A DNA stretch of 64,000 nucleotides from Tritonibacter horizontis (GCF_001518015.1 NZ_LPUY01000012.1:1-64000), one strand, 5' to 3'. Numbered from the stretch's first letter, positions 7,727 to 16,598 are shown. Numbers and translations: made by a program. Notes: generated by a model from the sequence alone, not told the origin.

Positions 7727-9009
7727 TGGCCCAGCACCATATAGGGCAGCCAGGTTGAAACCGCCGGCACGCAGACCACCAAAAGCAGCACCAGCGCCAG
7801 CCCGATCAGATAGGGGGTCAGCGCCCGGGACAGGCGGCCCACGGACATATTGGCCACGGCCGACACGGCAAACAGGACCATCCCCACCGGCGGCGTCAGC
7901 AGCCCCAGCATGGAACACATGATCATGATGACGCCGAATTGGATCGGATCAACGCCGATCTGTGCCATCACCGGCGCAAACAGCGGCACGGTCAGCACGA
8001 TGACGGCGATCCCTTCGAGGAACATGCCAAGCACCAGCAGGATCAGCACCACAATGGCAAGGATCACGGCGGGCGAGTCCGAAAAGCCGATCATCGAGGA
8101 GACCAGCGCATCCGGCACCCGCTGATGCACCAGCAGCCAACCAAAGAAACCGGCGGCGGCAATGACGAACATCACGCTGATGGTGCTTTGCAGGGTGCTC
8201 CAGAAAATGCCGGGCAGCTGGCTGGGTTTGATTTCGCCGTAAACCACCATCGACAGGAACATTGCATAGGCGCTGGCGGCAACGCCGGCTTCGGTCGGGG
8301 TGAAGAGGCCGCCAAAGATACCCGCGATGATGATCACCGGGGTCAGCAGCGACAGCGCCGCGCCCTTGAAGCTCTGCCAGATTTCGCACCAGTCGATGTG
8401 ATCGGCGCGCGGCATCTTGTGGCGGACGGCCATCAGCCAGACCGCCGCCATCAGCGCCAGCGCCATCAGCACGCCCGGCACCACGCCGGCCAGAAACAGC
8501 TTGGCCACCGAAACGCCGGTGATCGACGAATAGAGCACAAAGGGGATCGAAGGCGGAAACACCGGCCCGATGGTCGAAGAGGCGGCGGTGATGGCGGCGC
8601 TGAAATCCGGGTCATAGCCCTTGTCGGCCATCGCCTTCAGCTCCACCTGGCCCAGGCCGGCCGCATCGGCCACTGCCGCCCCGGACATGCCGGAAAAGAA
8701 CAGCGAGGCCAGCACGTTGACCTGGCCCAGCCCGCCGCGCACATGGCCGACACAGGCATTGGCAAAGCGAAAGATGCGTTCGGTTATGCCGCCGGTATTC
8801 ATCAGCGTGCCCGCGAGAATGAAAAACGGGATCGCCAGCAAGGTGAACCCGGTGGTGGCCGAGAACATGCGTTGTGGCAGCATCGCGAGGATGCGGAAAT
8901 CGCCCTGCAGCGCATAAAAGCCAACCGCGGTCAGCCCAAGCGATACGGCGATTGGTACGCCCAGCCCGATCAGGATCAGCAGCGCGCCGAGTATCAGAAA
9001 AGTTGTCAT
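7723..9009 (-). CDS. dctM: TRAP transporter large membrane subunit (system 1)
   Basis: A 428-residue DctM subunit with about a dozen membrane segments, the transport channel of the TRAP system. Typical signatures are FSGMSGAAVADAAGLGQVEL, GPVFPPSIPFVLYS, FTPTEAGVAASAYA and the C-terminal GLLTPPVGMVLF. It precedes dctQ on the transcript, the reverse of the common arrangement. A stable stem-loop at 9027-9055 separates it from the upstream binding protein gene. Confidence 0.95.
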   Translation of the reverse strand: MTTFLILGALLILIGLGVPIAVSLGLTAVGFYALQGDFRILAMLPQRMFSATTGFTLLAIPFFILAGTLMNTGGITERIFRFANACVGHVRGGLGQVNVLASLFFSGMSGAAVADAAGLGQVELKAMADKGYDPDFSAAITAASSTIGPVFPPSIPFVLYSSITGVSVAKLFLAGVVPGVLMALALMAAVWLMAVRHKMPRADHIDWCEIWQSFKGAALSLLTPVIIIAGIFGGLFTPTEAGVAASAYAMFLSMVVYGEIKPSQLPGIFWSTLQSTISVMFVIAAAGFFGWLLVHQRVPDALVSSMIGFSDSPAVILAIVVLILLVLGMFLEGIAVIVLTVPLFAPVMAQIGVDPIQFGVIMIMCSMLGLLTPPVGMVLFAVSAVANMSVGRLSRALTPYLIGLALVLLLVVCVPAVSTWLPYMVLGQ

Positions 9010-9026
9010 GTCATCGACCTTCAGCT

Positions 9027-9055
9027 GCCACCCGCAGGACGACCCTGCGGGTGGC
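9027..9055 (-). promoter_or_regulatory. Intercistronic stem-loop between dctP and dctM
   Basis: GCCACCCGCAGG (9027-9038) and CCTGCGGGTGGC (9044-9055) form a perfect 12-bp stem with a 5-base loop, 6 bases past the dctP stop and 17 bases before the dctM start. There is no T-run. Such hairpins usually protect the 3' end of the upstream message or reduce read-through, giving more binding protein than permease. Confidence 0.7.
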
Positions 9056-9061
9056 CGGGGG

Positions 9062-10036
9062 TTATTTCAGAAAGCTCAGGAAGGTCTCCATGTTGTCCTG
9101 CCCGGAGTATTCGCCGACCCGTTCACGGGCGGGCCCCATCAGGGCGGCAAAGGGCGCAAGATCGGGACGGGTGACCGCCATGCCGGCCGCTTCGAGGGCG
9201 GCGATCTCTTCTTCTTCCTGTGCGATGACAGCCGCGCGCATCATGTCGCCCGCTTTCTTGCTTTCTTCGCGCAGGATGGTCTGCTGCTCTTCGGTCAGCT
9301 GGTCAAAGACATCCTTGTTGATGACATGCACCATGGAGTTATAGACGTGCCGGGTCAGCGCCAGATTTTCCTGAAAGTCGTTCAGCTTGTAGTGGTAGAT
9401 CACGCCAATCGGGTTTTCCTGACCGTCCACAACACCCTGGTTGAGCGCGTTTGGCAGTTCGGGAAAGGCGATCTGCGTGGTGGTGGCGCCCAGACCTTCA
9501 AGCGCGGCCACGATCTGAAGCTCTGGCGGGGTGCGCAGTTTCAGCCCTGCGACATCCTCGGGCGTGTTGATCGGGTGTTTGGAATTGGTGATGTTGCGAA
9601 AGCCGTATTCCCAGTTGGACAGCAGCACCAGCCCCTGTTCTTCGAGCTTGGGACCGGCCCAGTCGGAAAATGGCCCGTCGAGCACCTCATGGGCGTGGTC
9701 ATAGCTGGAAAAGGCAAAGGGCGTCATCACGGTGCCGAAAGCCTTTTCGTATTTGTCGAGCCCGCCCTGTGTCGGCAGGTTCATCTCGATTGCACCGAGA
9801 ATGGTCTGTTCCAGCTGTTCCGGCGGGCTGCCGAGCTGGTTGGCGGGGTAAAGGTCGACCGCGATGGCCCCCTCCGTGCGCTCTGCCACGGCCTTGGCAA
9901 AGGATTGCGCGGCAATATGGCCGGGGTGGGTTTCGGCGGCGAAATGCGCCAGTCGCAGGGTCACGTCCTGCGCCATGGCAGCACCAGACAGCAGCGCCGC
10001 AGTGGCGGCCGATACGAGCAAGGTCTTGAACATCAT
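9062..10036 (-). CDS. dctP: TRAP transporter periplasmic substrate-binding protein (system 1)
   Basis: A 324-residue DctP protein that captures the substrate in the periplasm. A Sec signal peptide occupies about residues 1-22 (ending AAMA, before QDV). Family landmarks are LRLAHFAAETHPGH, YPANQLGSPPEQLEQ, GLKLRTPPELQ (the Arg usually clamps the carboxylate) and GVVDGQENPIGVIYHYKLNDFQ split by the usual loop. The start at 10036 follows AGGGAGGAAACC. It lies downstream of the hydroxyacid dehydrogenase gene, 59 bases away, and may share its promoter next to the GntR operator. Confidence 0.94.
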   Translation of the reverse strand: MMFKTLLVSAATAALLSGAAMAQDVTLRLAHFAAETHPGHIAAQSFAKAVAERTEGAIAVDLYPANQLGSPPEQLEQTILGAIEMNLPTQGGLDKYEKAFGTVMTPFAFSSYDHAHEVLDGPFSDWAGPKLEEQGLVLLSNWEYGFRNITNSKHPINTPEDVAGLKLRTPPELQIVAALEGLGATTTQIAFPELPNALNQGVVDGQENPIGVIYHYKLNDFQENLALTRHVYNSMVHVINKDVFDQLTEEQQTILREESKKAGDMMRAAVIAQEEEEIAALEAAGMAVTRPDLAPFAALMGPARERVGEYSGQDNMETFLSFLK

Positions 10037-10095
10037 GTGGTTTCCTCCCTTTGATGTGTTTTGCCCTGCGCTCTCCCGGACGCAGGACGGGTCGT

Positions 10096-10992
10096 TTATT
10101 CCGCCGTGGGCAGTTTTGCCTCGACGCCGGTGAGGTCTTCGTAGGCCTTGATGACGGCGGTGCAGCCTTCGTCGCCGTGCCCCATGATCGAGGCCAGGGC
10201 ATAGGTCTGGTGCACCGATTGCGCCATGAAGCCCGGCAGGCCTGCCTGCTGCAGCCATTCGGCGTAGTAGCGCACGTCCTTTTGCGCGTTCGAGAGCGAC
10301 ATATGCGGGGTGAAATCCCGGAGCAGGGTCATTTCACCGTAGAGGTCCATCATCCCGGATTTGCCACCGGCGGCGGAGATGATGCCGATCACCTTGGTCA
10401 TATCCAGCCCTTCCTTGGCGGCGAGCGCGAAGCCCTCGCAAAAGGAGGCGACATTGGCAAAGGCGATGTAATTGTGGATCAGCTTGAGCCGGATCGCGTG
10501 CCCGGCGGGCCCCACGTGAAAGATGTTTTCAGCGTAGGTTTCAAAGATCGGGCGCAGGCGTTCCATCAGATCCTCTTCGCCGCCGAAGAGGATATTGACC
10601 TCGCCTCGGTCCGCATGGGCCGGGGTGCGGGTCATTGGCGCCTCGCAATACTGCACACCAACCGCGTCGCAGGCGGCGCGCATCACGTCCACATGGTCGG
10701 CGGACACGGTGGTATGATCAACCAGGACATCGCCGGGGGACATGGCCGCTAATGCGCCATCGGGGCCAAGACACAGGGCCTGAACCGCCTCGGCCGTGGT
10801 GATGCAGACCATCAGCACCTGGCAGTCCCGCGCCATCTGCGCGACACTTTCGGCAGCGGTGGCCCCCTGGCTTGCGGCCAGCGCGACCCGGTCCGGGTCG
10901 AGATCCGTCACCGTGAGGTCCACGCCCTTTGCCGCCATGTTCTTGGCCAATCCACGGCCCATGCCGCCCAGCCCGATCAATCCGATTCTCAT
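10096..10992 (-). CDS. NAD(P)-dependent beta-hydroxyacid dehydrogenase
   Basis: A 298-residue member of the 3-hydroxyisobutyrate / tartronate semialdehyde reductase family. The Rossmann motif GLGGMG is at residues 7-12, the substrate loop EAPMTRTPAHADRGEV replaces the usual DAPVSGG, and the catalytic Lys170 is in RLKLIHNY. The GTG at 11004 is part of the Shine-Dalgarno run GGAGGAC, so the ATG at 10992 is the start. It heads the minus-strand operon with TRAP system 1 and is divergent from a FadR-type regulator whose operator lies at 11026-11052. Confidence 0.9.
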   Translation of the reverse strand: MRIGLIGLGGMGRGLAKNMAAKGVDLTVTDLDPDRVALAASQGATAAESVAQMARDCQVLMVCITTAEAVQALCLGPDGALAAMSPGDVLVDHTTVSADHVDVMRAACDAVGVQYCEAPMTRTPAHADRGEVNILFGGEEDLMERLRPIFETYAENIFHVGPAGHAIRLKLIHNYIAFANVASFCEGFALAAKEGLDMTKVIGIISAAGGKSGMMDLYGEMTLLRDFTPHMSLSNAQKDVRYYAEWLQQAGLPGFMAQSVHQTYALASIMGHGDEGCTAVIKAYEDLTGVEAKLPTAE

Positions 10993-11025
10993 CTTGTCCT
11001 CCACGTTCTGCCCCTAGAAAGAACT

Positions 11026-11052
11026 AAAACAGGTTGTCTGACAACCTGTTTT
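11026..11052. promoter_or_regulatory. Perfect palindromic operator for the FadR-type GntR regulator
   Basis: AAAACAGGTTGTC (11026-11038) and GACAACCTGTTTT (11040-11052) are exact reverse complements around a single T, a 27-bp perfect palindrome. The core TTGTC-T-GACAA is the kind of site bound by FCD-domain GntR regulators. It lies 33 bases before the minus-strand dehydrogenase start and 88 before the gntR start, so it can control both directions. Confidence 0.85.
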
Positions 11053-11140
11053 CTGATAAAAAAATTGAAGAGGCCCGACCGGCGCGCTAAACACGCGCCA
11101 AGGCTAGACAGTCCGAGGTCGACAATTGGAGGTTCGCAAT

Positions 11141-11884
11141 ATGCCTGATGCCCCTGGGCTTTTTGATCGTATCGACAGGCCGCGCCGTCTGCCGGACGAG
11201 GTTGCGGTTTCGATCACCGCCGCCATCGAAGGCGGGCAGCTCGCCCCCGGCGACCGGCTGCCGACCGAGGCAGAACTGGCCAAGCGATTTGGCGTCGCCC
11301 GCACGGTGGTGCGCGAGGCGATATCGCTGTTGCGCTACGACGGGATCGTGGATTCGCGTCGTGGGGTGGGGGCCTTTGTGACCGATGCCTCGCAGCGGTC
11401 GTCCTTTCGCATCAGCCCGGCCTGTTTTGAAAAACGCAAGCAGATCGTGCAGTTGCTGCAGCTGCGCACCGGAGTGCAGGCCGGGGCCTCGGCGCTGGCC
11501 GCCAGCACCCGGACAGAGGCGCAGATGGCGCAGATCGACGCGCTGTTCCAGCAGATGGCCGAGGCCGACGCGCGCGGCCCCGCCGACGCGCTGGAGGCGC
11601 GGGTGGACAGCGAGCTTTTGCTGTATCGTCACATCACCGAGGCCTCGAACAACCCCTATTATGCCGAGGTGGTTGCGATGATCGAAACCAATATCCAGAA
11701 TAACCTGCGTTCGGCGTTTCTGAAAAACGCCGCGGCCTCGGAATTCGGGCCTGCCATCATGCAGGAGCATCGCGCCGTGCTGGACGCGCTGCATGCCCAG
11801 GATGCCGAGGCGGCCCGTGCGGCCACGCGCACCCGTTTTGAACGCGCGGCGGAGCGGCTTGCCGCGCGCGCAGATTTCGCCTGA
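11141..11884 (+). CDS. FadR-type GntR family regulator (FCD domain)
   Basis: A 247-residue regulator. The winged helix-turn-helix is at about residues 15-80 (GDRLPTEAELAKRFGVARTV then VREAISLLRYDGIV). An all-helical FCD ligand domain follows, with the metal-binding positions suggested by HITEASNNPYY and EHRAVLDAL. FCD regulators typically respond to organic acids and release a repressed promoter. A TTG at 11126 lies within the ribosome binding site TTGGAGGT, so I use the ATG at 11141. It precedes the TPP enzyme gene by 14 bases and is likely cotranscribed with it. Confidence 0.93.
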   Translation: MPDAPGLFDRIDRPRRLPDEVAVSITAAIEGGQLAPGDRLPTEAELAKRFGVARTVVREAISLLRYDGIVDSRRGVGAFVTDASQRSSFRISPACFEKRKQIVQLLQLRTGVQAGASALAASTRTEAQMAQIDALFQQMAEADARGPADALEARVDSELLLYRHITEASNNPYYAEVVAMIETNIQNNLRSAFLKNAAASEFGPAIMQEHRAVLDALHAQDAEAARAATRTRFERAAERLAARADFA

Positions 11885-11898
11885 AAGGATACGACATA

Positions 11899-13545
11899 AT
11901 GAAAGAGACACAGACATCGCCGCATGGCGGTGCGCTTCTGGTGGAGTGCCTGGCGGCGCAGGGGGTCGAGCGGGTGTTCTGCATTCCCGGCGAGAGTTTT
12001 CTTGCGGCGCTGGATGGGCTGCACGACAGCGCCATCGAGGTGATCGTGGCCCGGCACGAAGGCGGCGCTGCGATGATGGCAGAGGCGACCGGCAAGCTGA
12101 CCGGCAAACCCGGTGTGGCCTTTGTCACCCGTGGTCCCGGCGCCACCAATGCAAGTTGCGGCGTGCATGTCGCGTTTCAGGACAGCACCCCGATGGTGCT
12201 GTTCGTCGGACAGGTCGCCAGTGACCAGCGCGACCGCGAAGCCTTTCAGGAGGTCGATTACCGCGCCATGTTCGGCCCGCTGGCCAAATGGGTGGCAGAG
12301 ATCGACCGCGCCGACCGCATTCCCGAATATGTCAGCCGGGCGTTCCACATCGCGCAATCCGGGCGCCCCGGACCGGTGGTTCTGGCCCTGCCCGAAGACA
12401 TGTTGTCTGGTCCCGCCGCAGCCGTTGCCGTGGCCGCCGCGACCCTGCCATCGGGTGCGGCGGCGGATGCGGATATCGCCGCCGTGGTGGATCGGCTGGC
12501 GGCGGCCGAACGGCCCCTGGTGATTGTCGGCGGCGCCAGCTGGTCGGCCGAGGCGGCAACTGCGCTGGGAGTCTTTGCCCAGACCATGGGGCTGCCGGTC
12601 GGGGCGTCCTTTCGCTGTCAGGATTTTCTCGACAACCGGCATCCCAACTACGTTGGCGATGTTGGCATCGGCATCAACCCGGCGCTGGCCCAGCGGGTCC
12701 GGGACGCAGATGTCATCCTCGCGCTTGGTACCCGGCTGGGCGAGATGACCACCTCTGGCTATACCCTGCTGACGCCGCCCGCCGCGGCGCAGGCGCTGAT
12801 CCATATCCATGCGGATCCGTCGGAAATCGGCCATGTCTACCGGCCTGATCTGGCGGTTGTGGCCCAACCGGGTCCGGTGGCGATACAATTGGCAGAGGCG
12901 GCACGGGCGCGCGAGGGGGGCGCGTGGCTCTCCGAGGCGCGGGCCGATTACGAGGCCTGGCAGGAGCCGCAGGAAACGCCGGGCGCGCTGAAAATGGAAC
13001 AGGTCATCGCGCATCTCAACGCGACCCTTGGCGATGATGCGATCCTGACCAACGGCGCGGGCAATTACTCCGCCTGGCTGCATCGCTATTATCGCTATCG
13101 CGGCTGGCGCACCCAGCTGGCGCCGACATCCGGGTCGATGGGTTATGGCCTGCCGGCCGCCATCGCCGCCAAATTGCAGCACCCGGAGCGCGAGGTGATC
13201 TGCCTGGCCGGGGACGGCTGTTTCCAGATGGTGGTGCAGGAATTTGCGGTGGCCTGCGAACAAGAGGCACATGTGATCGTGCTTGTGGTCGACAACGGCA
13301 TGTATGGCACCATCCGCATGCACCAGCAGAAACATTACCCCGGTCGCCCCTCCGGCACGCAGTTGAAGAACCCGGATTTCGCCGCCCTGGCGCGGGCCTA
13401 TGGCGGGTTCGGTGCCACGGTCAGCGCGACCGAGGATTTTGGCCCGGCGTTGCAGGCGGCCCGAGACAGCGGCCTGCCGGCGATCCTGCATCTCAAGCTC
13501 GACCCGTCCGCCCTGTCCCCCAAGCTGCGGCTCGAAGGGACCTGA
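11899..13545 (+). CDS. Thiamine pyrophosphate enzyme, acetolactate synthase-like
   Basis: A 548-residue TPP-dependent enzyme with the three-domain layout of acetolactate synthase, benzoylformate decarboxylase and glyoxylate carboligase. Glu54 in ARHEGGAAM is the cofactor-activating residue. The metal/TPP motif starts with Gly438-Asp439-Gly440 and reaches Asn466 in VVDNGMYGT. It could join or decarboxylate 2-oxo acids produced by the neighbouring pathway. No small regulatory subunit is adjacent, which argues against a dedicated role in branched-chain amino acid synthesis. Confidence 0.92.
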   Translation: MKETQTSPHGGALLVECLAAQGVERVFCIPGESFLAALDGLHDSAIEVIVARHEGGAAMMAEATGKLTGKPGVAFVTRGPGATNASCGVHVAFQDSTPMVLFVGQVASDQRDREAFQEVDYRAMFGPLAKWVAEIDRADRIPEYVSRAFHIAQSGRPGPVVLALPEDMLSGPAAAVAVAAATLPSGAAADADIAAVVDRLAAAERPLVIVGGASWSAEAATALGVFAQTMGLPVGASFRCQDFLDNRHPNYVGDVGIGINPALAQRVRDADVILALGTRLGEMTTSGYTLLTPPAAAQALIHIHADPSEIGHVYRPDLAVVAQPGPVAIQLAEAARAREGGAWLSEARADYEAWQEPQETPGALKMEQVIAHLNATLGDDAILTNGAGNYSAWLHRYYRYRGWRTQLAPTSGSMGYGLPAAIAAKLQHPEREVICLAGDGCFQMVVQEFAVACEQEAHVIVLVVDNGMYGTIRMHQQKHYPGRPSGTQLKNPDFAALARAYGGFGATVSATEDFGPALQAARDSGLPAILHLKLDPSALSPKLRLEGT

Positions 13546-13561
13546 GCGAGACAAGGACTGC

Positions 13562-13590
13562 CCCCCCGCCGGAGAGCGATCGGCGGGGGG
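13562..13590 (+). terminator. GC-rich stem-loop after the TPP enzyme gene
   Basis: CCCCCCGCCG (13562-13571) and CGGCGGGGGG (13581-13590) form a 10-bp stem with a 9-base loop, 16 bases past the stop at 13545. It lacks a T-run but is well placed for termination or message protection. Confidence 0.5.
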
Positions 13591-13628
13591 CTGGATCGGC
13601 GGTGAGCGTGGGCAAGCGGGCTTGTTCC

Positions 13629-13876
13629 ATGACCGAAGGTCCTCAGAGCGACCCGGCGGGCCCCGTCGCGCATCCGGCGCCCTGGCCGACCCGGCGCAGC
13701 GCATCACCCAAAATCAATTGGCACGTGTCGTCGAGACCTTGCGGGATCACCTCTGGCATCAGGGTGGACCCGGAAGACAGGTGCCGTTCGCTGACCTCAA
13801 TGCAGTGTTCATTTCCAGCCTCAGCGGAATCAATGGTCGACCAATCACATCGCTGAATTCATCTGGTTTCCCTTAA
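13629..13876 (+). pseudogene. Possible decayed GntR N-terminus in a 437-bp gap
   Basis: No intact gene fills 13546-13982. One frame from about 13690 reads QRITQNQLARVVETLRDHLW then a segment with PGRQVPFADL. This resembles the opening helices of a GntR regulator (LRDHI...PGDRLPFADLA). A plausible Met start at 13629 is in another frame, so a frameshift would be needed, and the recognition helix and the rest are missing. This may be chance; the resemblance covers only about 30 residues. The remainder of the gap is AT-richer toward 13870-13920 and probably holds the promoter of the alcohol dehydrogenase gene. Confidence 0.25.
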
Positions 13877-13982
13877 AAAATGGCAGTTTTCGAAAGAATT
13901 TGGATCTTGAGGCGGGGCTGATCTCTAATGCCCTTGCGCCTGAATGGCTCACATTGGTCAACCATATTCTTCGGAGAAGACA

Positions 13983-15158
13983 ATGCCCGACGATCTTTCC
14001 ACTGCCCCGCAATCCCATAAACGGCCACACGGCAGCGGACCGGAGGTGCCCGCCTCGATGCGGGCCTGGGTTCTGGGGAACCCGGGCGAAATGAAGATGA
14101 TCGACAAACCGGTGCCGACCCCCGGTCGGGCCGAAGTGCTGGTCCGGGTTGATGCAGTGGCGATCTGTGCCACGGATCTGGAGATCCTGGAATATGGCAC
14201 CCCGGCTCTGGTTGAAGGCGGCGCACCATTCAACAAGGATTTCACACCGGGGCATGAATACATGGGCACGGTTGCCGCCCTTGGACCGGGTGTTGACCAA
14301 TTTGCCGTCGGTGACCGGGTGACCGTCGAAGTGCATGCAGGGTGCGGCCAATGCAAACGCTGCCGCATGGGGATGTATACCTCCTGCCACAACTACGGGC
14401 AGAACTACGGCGACCATGACAAGGGCCATCGGGCCAACGGGTTCACCACCAACGGGGGGTTTGCCGAATACGTCGTCAACAACGTCAACACGATGATCCG
14501 TGTCCCGGATGACATGAGCGACGAAGAGGCCACGCTGGTCGTCACCGCCGGCACCTCCATGTACGGGCTGACCGAACTGGGCGGGCTTGTCGCCGGAGAA
14601 AGCGTGGTGGTGATCGGCCCCGGACCCATTGGCCTGCTGGCTGTTGCGGTTGCGAAATCGCTGGGCGCCTCGCCGGTGATCCTGGTGGGGACCCGCGACA
14701 GCCGCAACGAGATCGGCCGCAAGCTGGGGGCTGATTACATCATCAACCCGCGCGAGGAAGACGCGGTGGCCCGCGTCAAGGAGCTGACCGGCAAGGGCGC
14801 CGATTACGTCATCGACTGTGCCGGCAATGAAACGACGGTGAACCAATCGGTCCACATGACCAATCGGGGCGGGCGGATCTGCCTGGCGGCCTTTCCGAAG
14901 AACAAAGTGAACTTTGACCTGGGCGCCCTGGCCGTCAACAATATCTACCTCTACGGCATCCGGGGCGAGGGGCGGTCAGCGACCCACCGTGCCATGGCGT
15001 TTATGGCGGACCGCAGGTTCGACGCGGGGCTCGTCCACAGCCACACCTTCCCGATGGATGAACTGCCCACGGCGCTGAAATACGCCGCAGAGCGCATCGA
15101 CGATGCGATCAAGGTTGTGGTGTCGATGCACAAGAGCACATCCGGCGGCGACAAGTGA
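13983..15158 (+). CDS. Zinc-dependent alcohol dehydrogenase, MDR family
   Basis: A 391-residue medium-chain dehydrogenase that oxidises an alcohol or polyol with NAD(P)+. Catalytic zinc ligands are Cys62 and His91-Glu92 (GHEYMG). The structural zinc lobe has Cys121, Cys124, Cys127 and Cys135. The Rossmann motif is GPGPIG near residue 215. The ATG at 13983 follows CGGAGAAG; an upstream in-frame ATG at 13944 lacks a good site. It resembles threonine/sorbitol-type dehydrogenases in outline. It is followed by a DHDPS-family aldolase and a cupin in one operon. Confidence 0.92.
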   Translation: MPDDLSTAPQSHKRPHGSGPEVPASMRAWVLGNPGEMKMIDKPVPTPGRAEVLVRVDAVAICATDLEILEYGTPALVEGGAPFNKDFTPGHEYMGTVAALGPGVDQFAVGDRVTVEVHAGCGQCKRCRMGMYTSCHNYGQNYGDHDKGHRANGFTTNGGFAEYVVNNVNTMIRVPDDMSDEEATLVVTAGTSMYGLTELGGLVAGESVVVIGPGPIGLLAVAVAKSLGASPVILVGTRDSRNEIGRKLGADYIINPREEDAVARVKELTGKGADYVIDCAGNETTVNQSVHMTNRGGRICLAAFPKNKVNFDLGALAVNNIYLYGIRGEGRSATHRAMAFMADRRFDAGLVHSHTFPMDELPTALKYAAERIDDAIKVVVSMHKSTSGGDK

Positions 15159-15187
15159 CTTCCTTTTCGACAAGATTGGACAACGAC

Positions 15188-16114
15188 ATGACGAAAGCCA
15201 TCAGAGGCATTTATGCTGCTGCCGTTTCTCCGTTTCACGCGGATGGCAGTCTCGATCACGAACGGCTCGTGAGCTATTGCCAACATCTGCTGCGTGACGG
15301 CGGCTGCGATGGGGTGGCCCCCACCGGCACCACCGGCGAGGGCACTTCCATCGCCATGGCCGACCGGCTGGCCTTGCCCGGACAATTTGCAGCGGCAGGC
15401 TTCGCAGCGGAGCGGGTGATCTTTGGCACCGGCGCACCATCGGCGCGGGATTGTCAGGCGCTGACACTGGCCTGTGTCGAGGCGGGGTTCACCAACGTCC
15501 TGGTGCTGCCGCCCTATTACTACAAGTCCCCCAGCGATGACGGCCTGTTTGCCTATTACGCCGATCTGATCGAGCGGGTGGGCCGCGATGACCTGCGGAT
15601 CTATCTCTATCACTTCCCGCAGATGTCGCAGGTGCCGCTGTCGACCGAGTTGGTGTTGCGGCTGCGCAAGGCCTATGGTCCGGTGATCGCCGGGCTCAAG
15701 GACAGCAGCGGCGATTTTGAACAATCGCGCGCTTTCATCGAGGCGACCGGGGGCGTGGCCGAGGATTTCGACGTCTACCCCTCGTCCGAGGCCTTCCTGT
15801 GGCAAGGGCTCGATATCGGGTCTGCCGGGATTATTTCCGGATCGACAAACATTTTTGCCAATCTGGTGCAGACCGCGCGCCATGCGCCGGAGGGGCCCGC
15901 GCGCGACTCCGCAATGGAGCAGGTGCGCCTGGCCCGTGCAACAGCCGGGAAATATCCGCTGATGGCAGCAATGAAGACGGCGGAATCCTGGCGGAGCGGT
16001 GACAAGGCCTGGCTGCGGATGGCCCCGCCGTTGCGCCCGCTTGCCGAGGAGGTTGCCGAGGCATTGCGCGCCGATCTCGCGGCACTGCAGCCTGCCGCCG
16101 AACCTGTCAGCTGA
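15188..16114 (+). CDS. Dihydrodipicolinate synthase (DHDPS) family lyase
   Basis: A 308-residue class I aldolase-fold enzyme. It keeps the classical active site: Thr48-Thr49 in GTTGEG, Tyr141 in LYHFPQMS and Schiff-base Lys171 in GLKDSSGD. This supports a working pyruvate-type lyase. The surrounding catabolic genes suggest breakdown of a 2-keto-3-deoxy acid or similar, not lysine synthesis. A GTG at 15155 overlaps the previous stop codon, but the ATG at 15188 matches the family start. It is the second gene of an operon with the alcohol dehydrogenase and a cupin. Confidence 0.9.
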   Translation: MTKAIRGIYAAAVSPFHADGSLDHERLVSYCQHLLRDGGCDGVAPTGTTGEGTSIAMADRLALPGQFAAAGFAAERVIFGTGAPSARDCQALTLACVEAGFTNVLVLPPYYYKSPSDDGLFAYYADLIERVGRDDLRIYLYHFPQMSQVPLSTELVLRLRKAYGPVIAGLKDSSGDFEQSRAFIEATGGVAEDFDVYPSSEAFLWQGLDIGSAGIISGSTNIFANLVQTARHAPEGPARDSAMEQVRLARATAGKYPLMAAMKTAESWRSGDKAWLRMAPPLRPLAEEVAEALRADLAALQPAAEPVS

Positions 16115-16126
16115 GGAGAGACGACA

Positions 16127-16597
16127 ATGACCCAAACACGGGCACACGGCCCTGATCATGTGGAAATGAACCCCGATCCGGCTGCTTTTGCGCATTGGCC
16201 AGACGGGCTGTATCAAGAGATGCTGCAAAGCCGCGACAACGGGTGTGTGGGATCGATCCTGGTGTCTGAAACGCCGACCATGCGCGTGTGGCATCTGCAT
16301 ATCGCGCCCGGCAAACGGTGTGGATTTCACCGGCACGTCAACCGGTATTTCTGGACAGCGATGGTGGATGGCAAGGCGCGGGGCTATTTTTCGTCCGGCG
16401 AGATCCGCGATGTGGAGCACTACAAGGGGGAAACCCGGCATTTTGACTATGGCAAGGATGACGAAATGCTGCATGCGGTCGAGAACATCGGCGATACAGA
16501 GCTGATTTTCACGACCGTTGAATTCATCGACGGTCCGAATGCGCCGCTGCCGATCCCGGATCACATGCGTCTGAACGCGCCGGAAACGGCGCATTAG
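16127..16597 (+). CDS. Cupin-fold protein
   Basis: A 156-residue single-domain protein with the cupin strand pattern. WHLHIAPGKRCGFHRHVNRY carries His68 and His70 as likely metal ligands, and the second cupin motif is around HAVENIGDTEL. The function is unknown; small cupins in sugar-acid operons can be isomerases or binding proteins. It is 12 bases downstream of the DHDPS-family gene, preceded by GAGGAGAGACGAC, and a terminator follows at once, so it ends the operon. Confidence 0.8.
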   Translation: MTQTRAHGPDHVEMNPDPAAFAHWPDGLYQEMLQSRDNGCVGSILVSETPTMRVWHLHIAPGKRCGFHRHVNRYFWTAMVDGKARGYFSSGEIRDVEHYKGETRHFDYGKDDEMLHAVENIGDTELIFTTVEFIDGPNAPLPIPDHMRLNAPETAH

Positions 16598-16598
16598 G

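Noticed and set aside
7939-9174. A long plus-strand frame rich in His, Gln and Arg
   Set aside because: It is the complement of the hydrophobic DctM coding sequence, a common artefact opposite membrane proteins.
11659-13707. A 682-codon minus-strand frame opposite the GntR and TPP-enzyme genes
   Set aside because: It is antisense to two well-supported genes, is arginine/glycine-rich and has no family pattern; it reflects the high GC content.
15188-16114. Annotation as dapA (lysine biosynthesis)
   Set aside because: Active-site residues allow it, but the gene lies with an alcohol dehydrogenase and a cupin in a catabolic operon, so a family-level name is safer.
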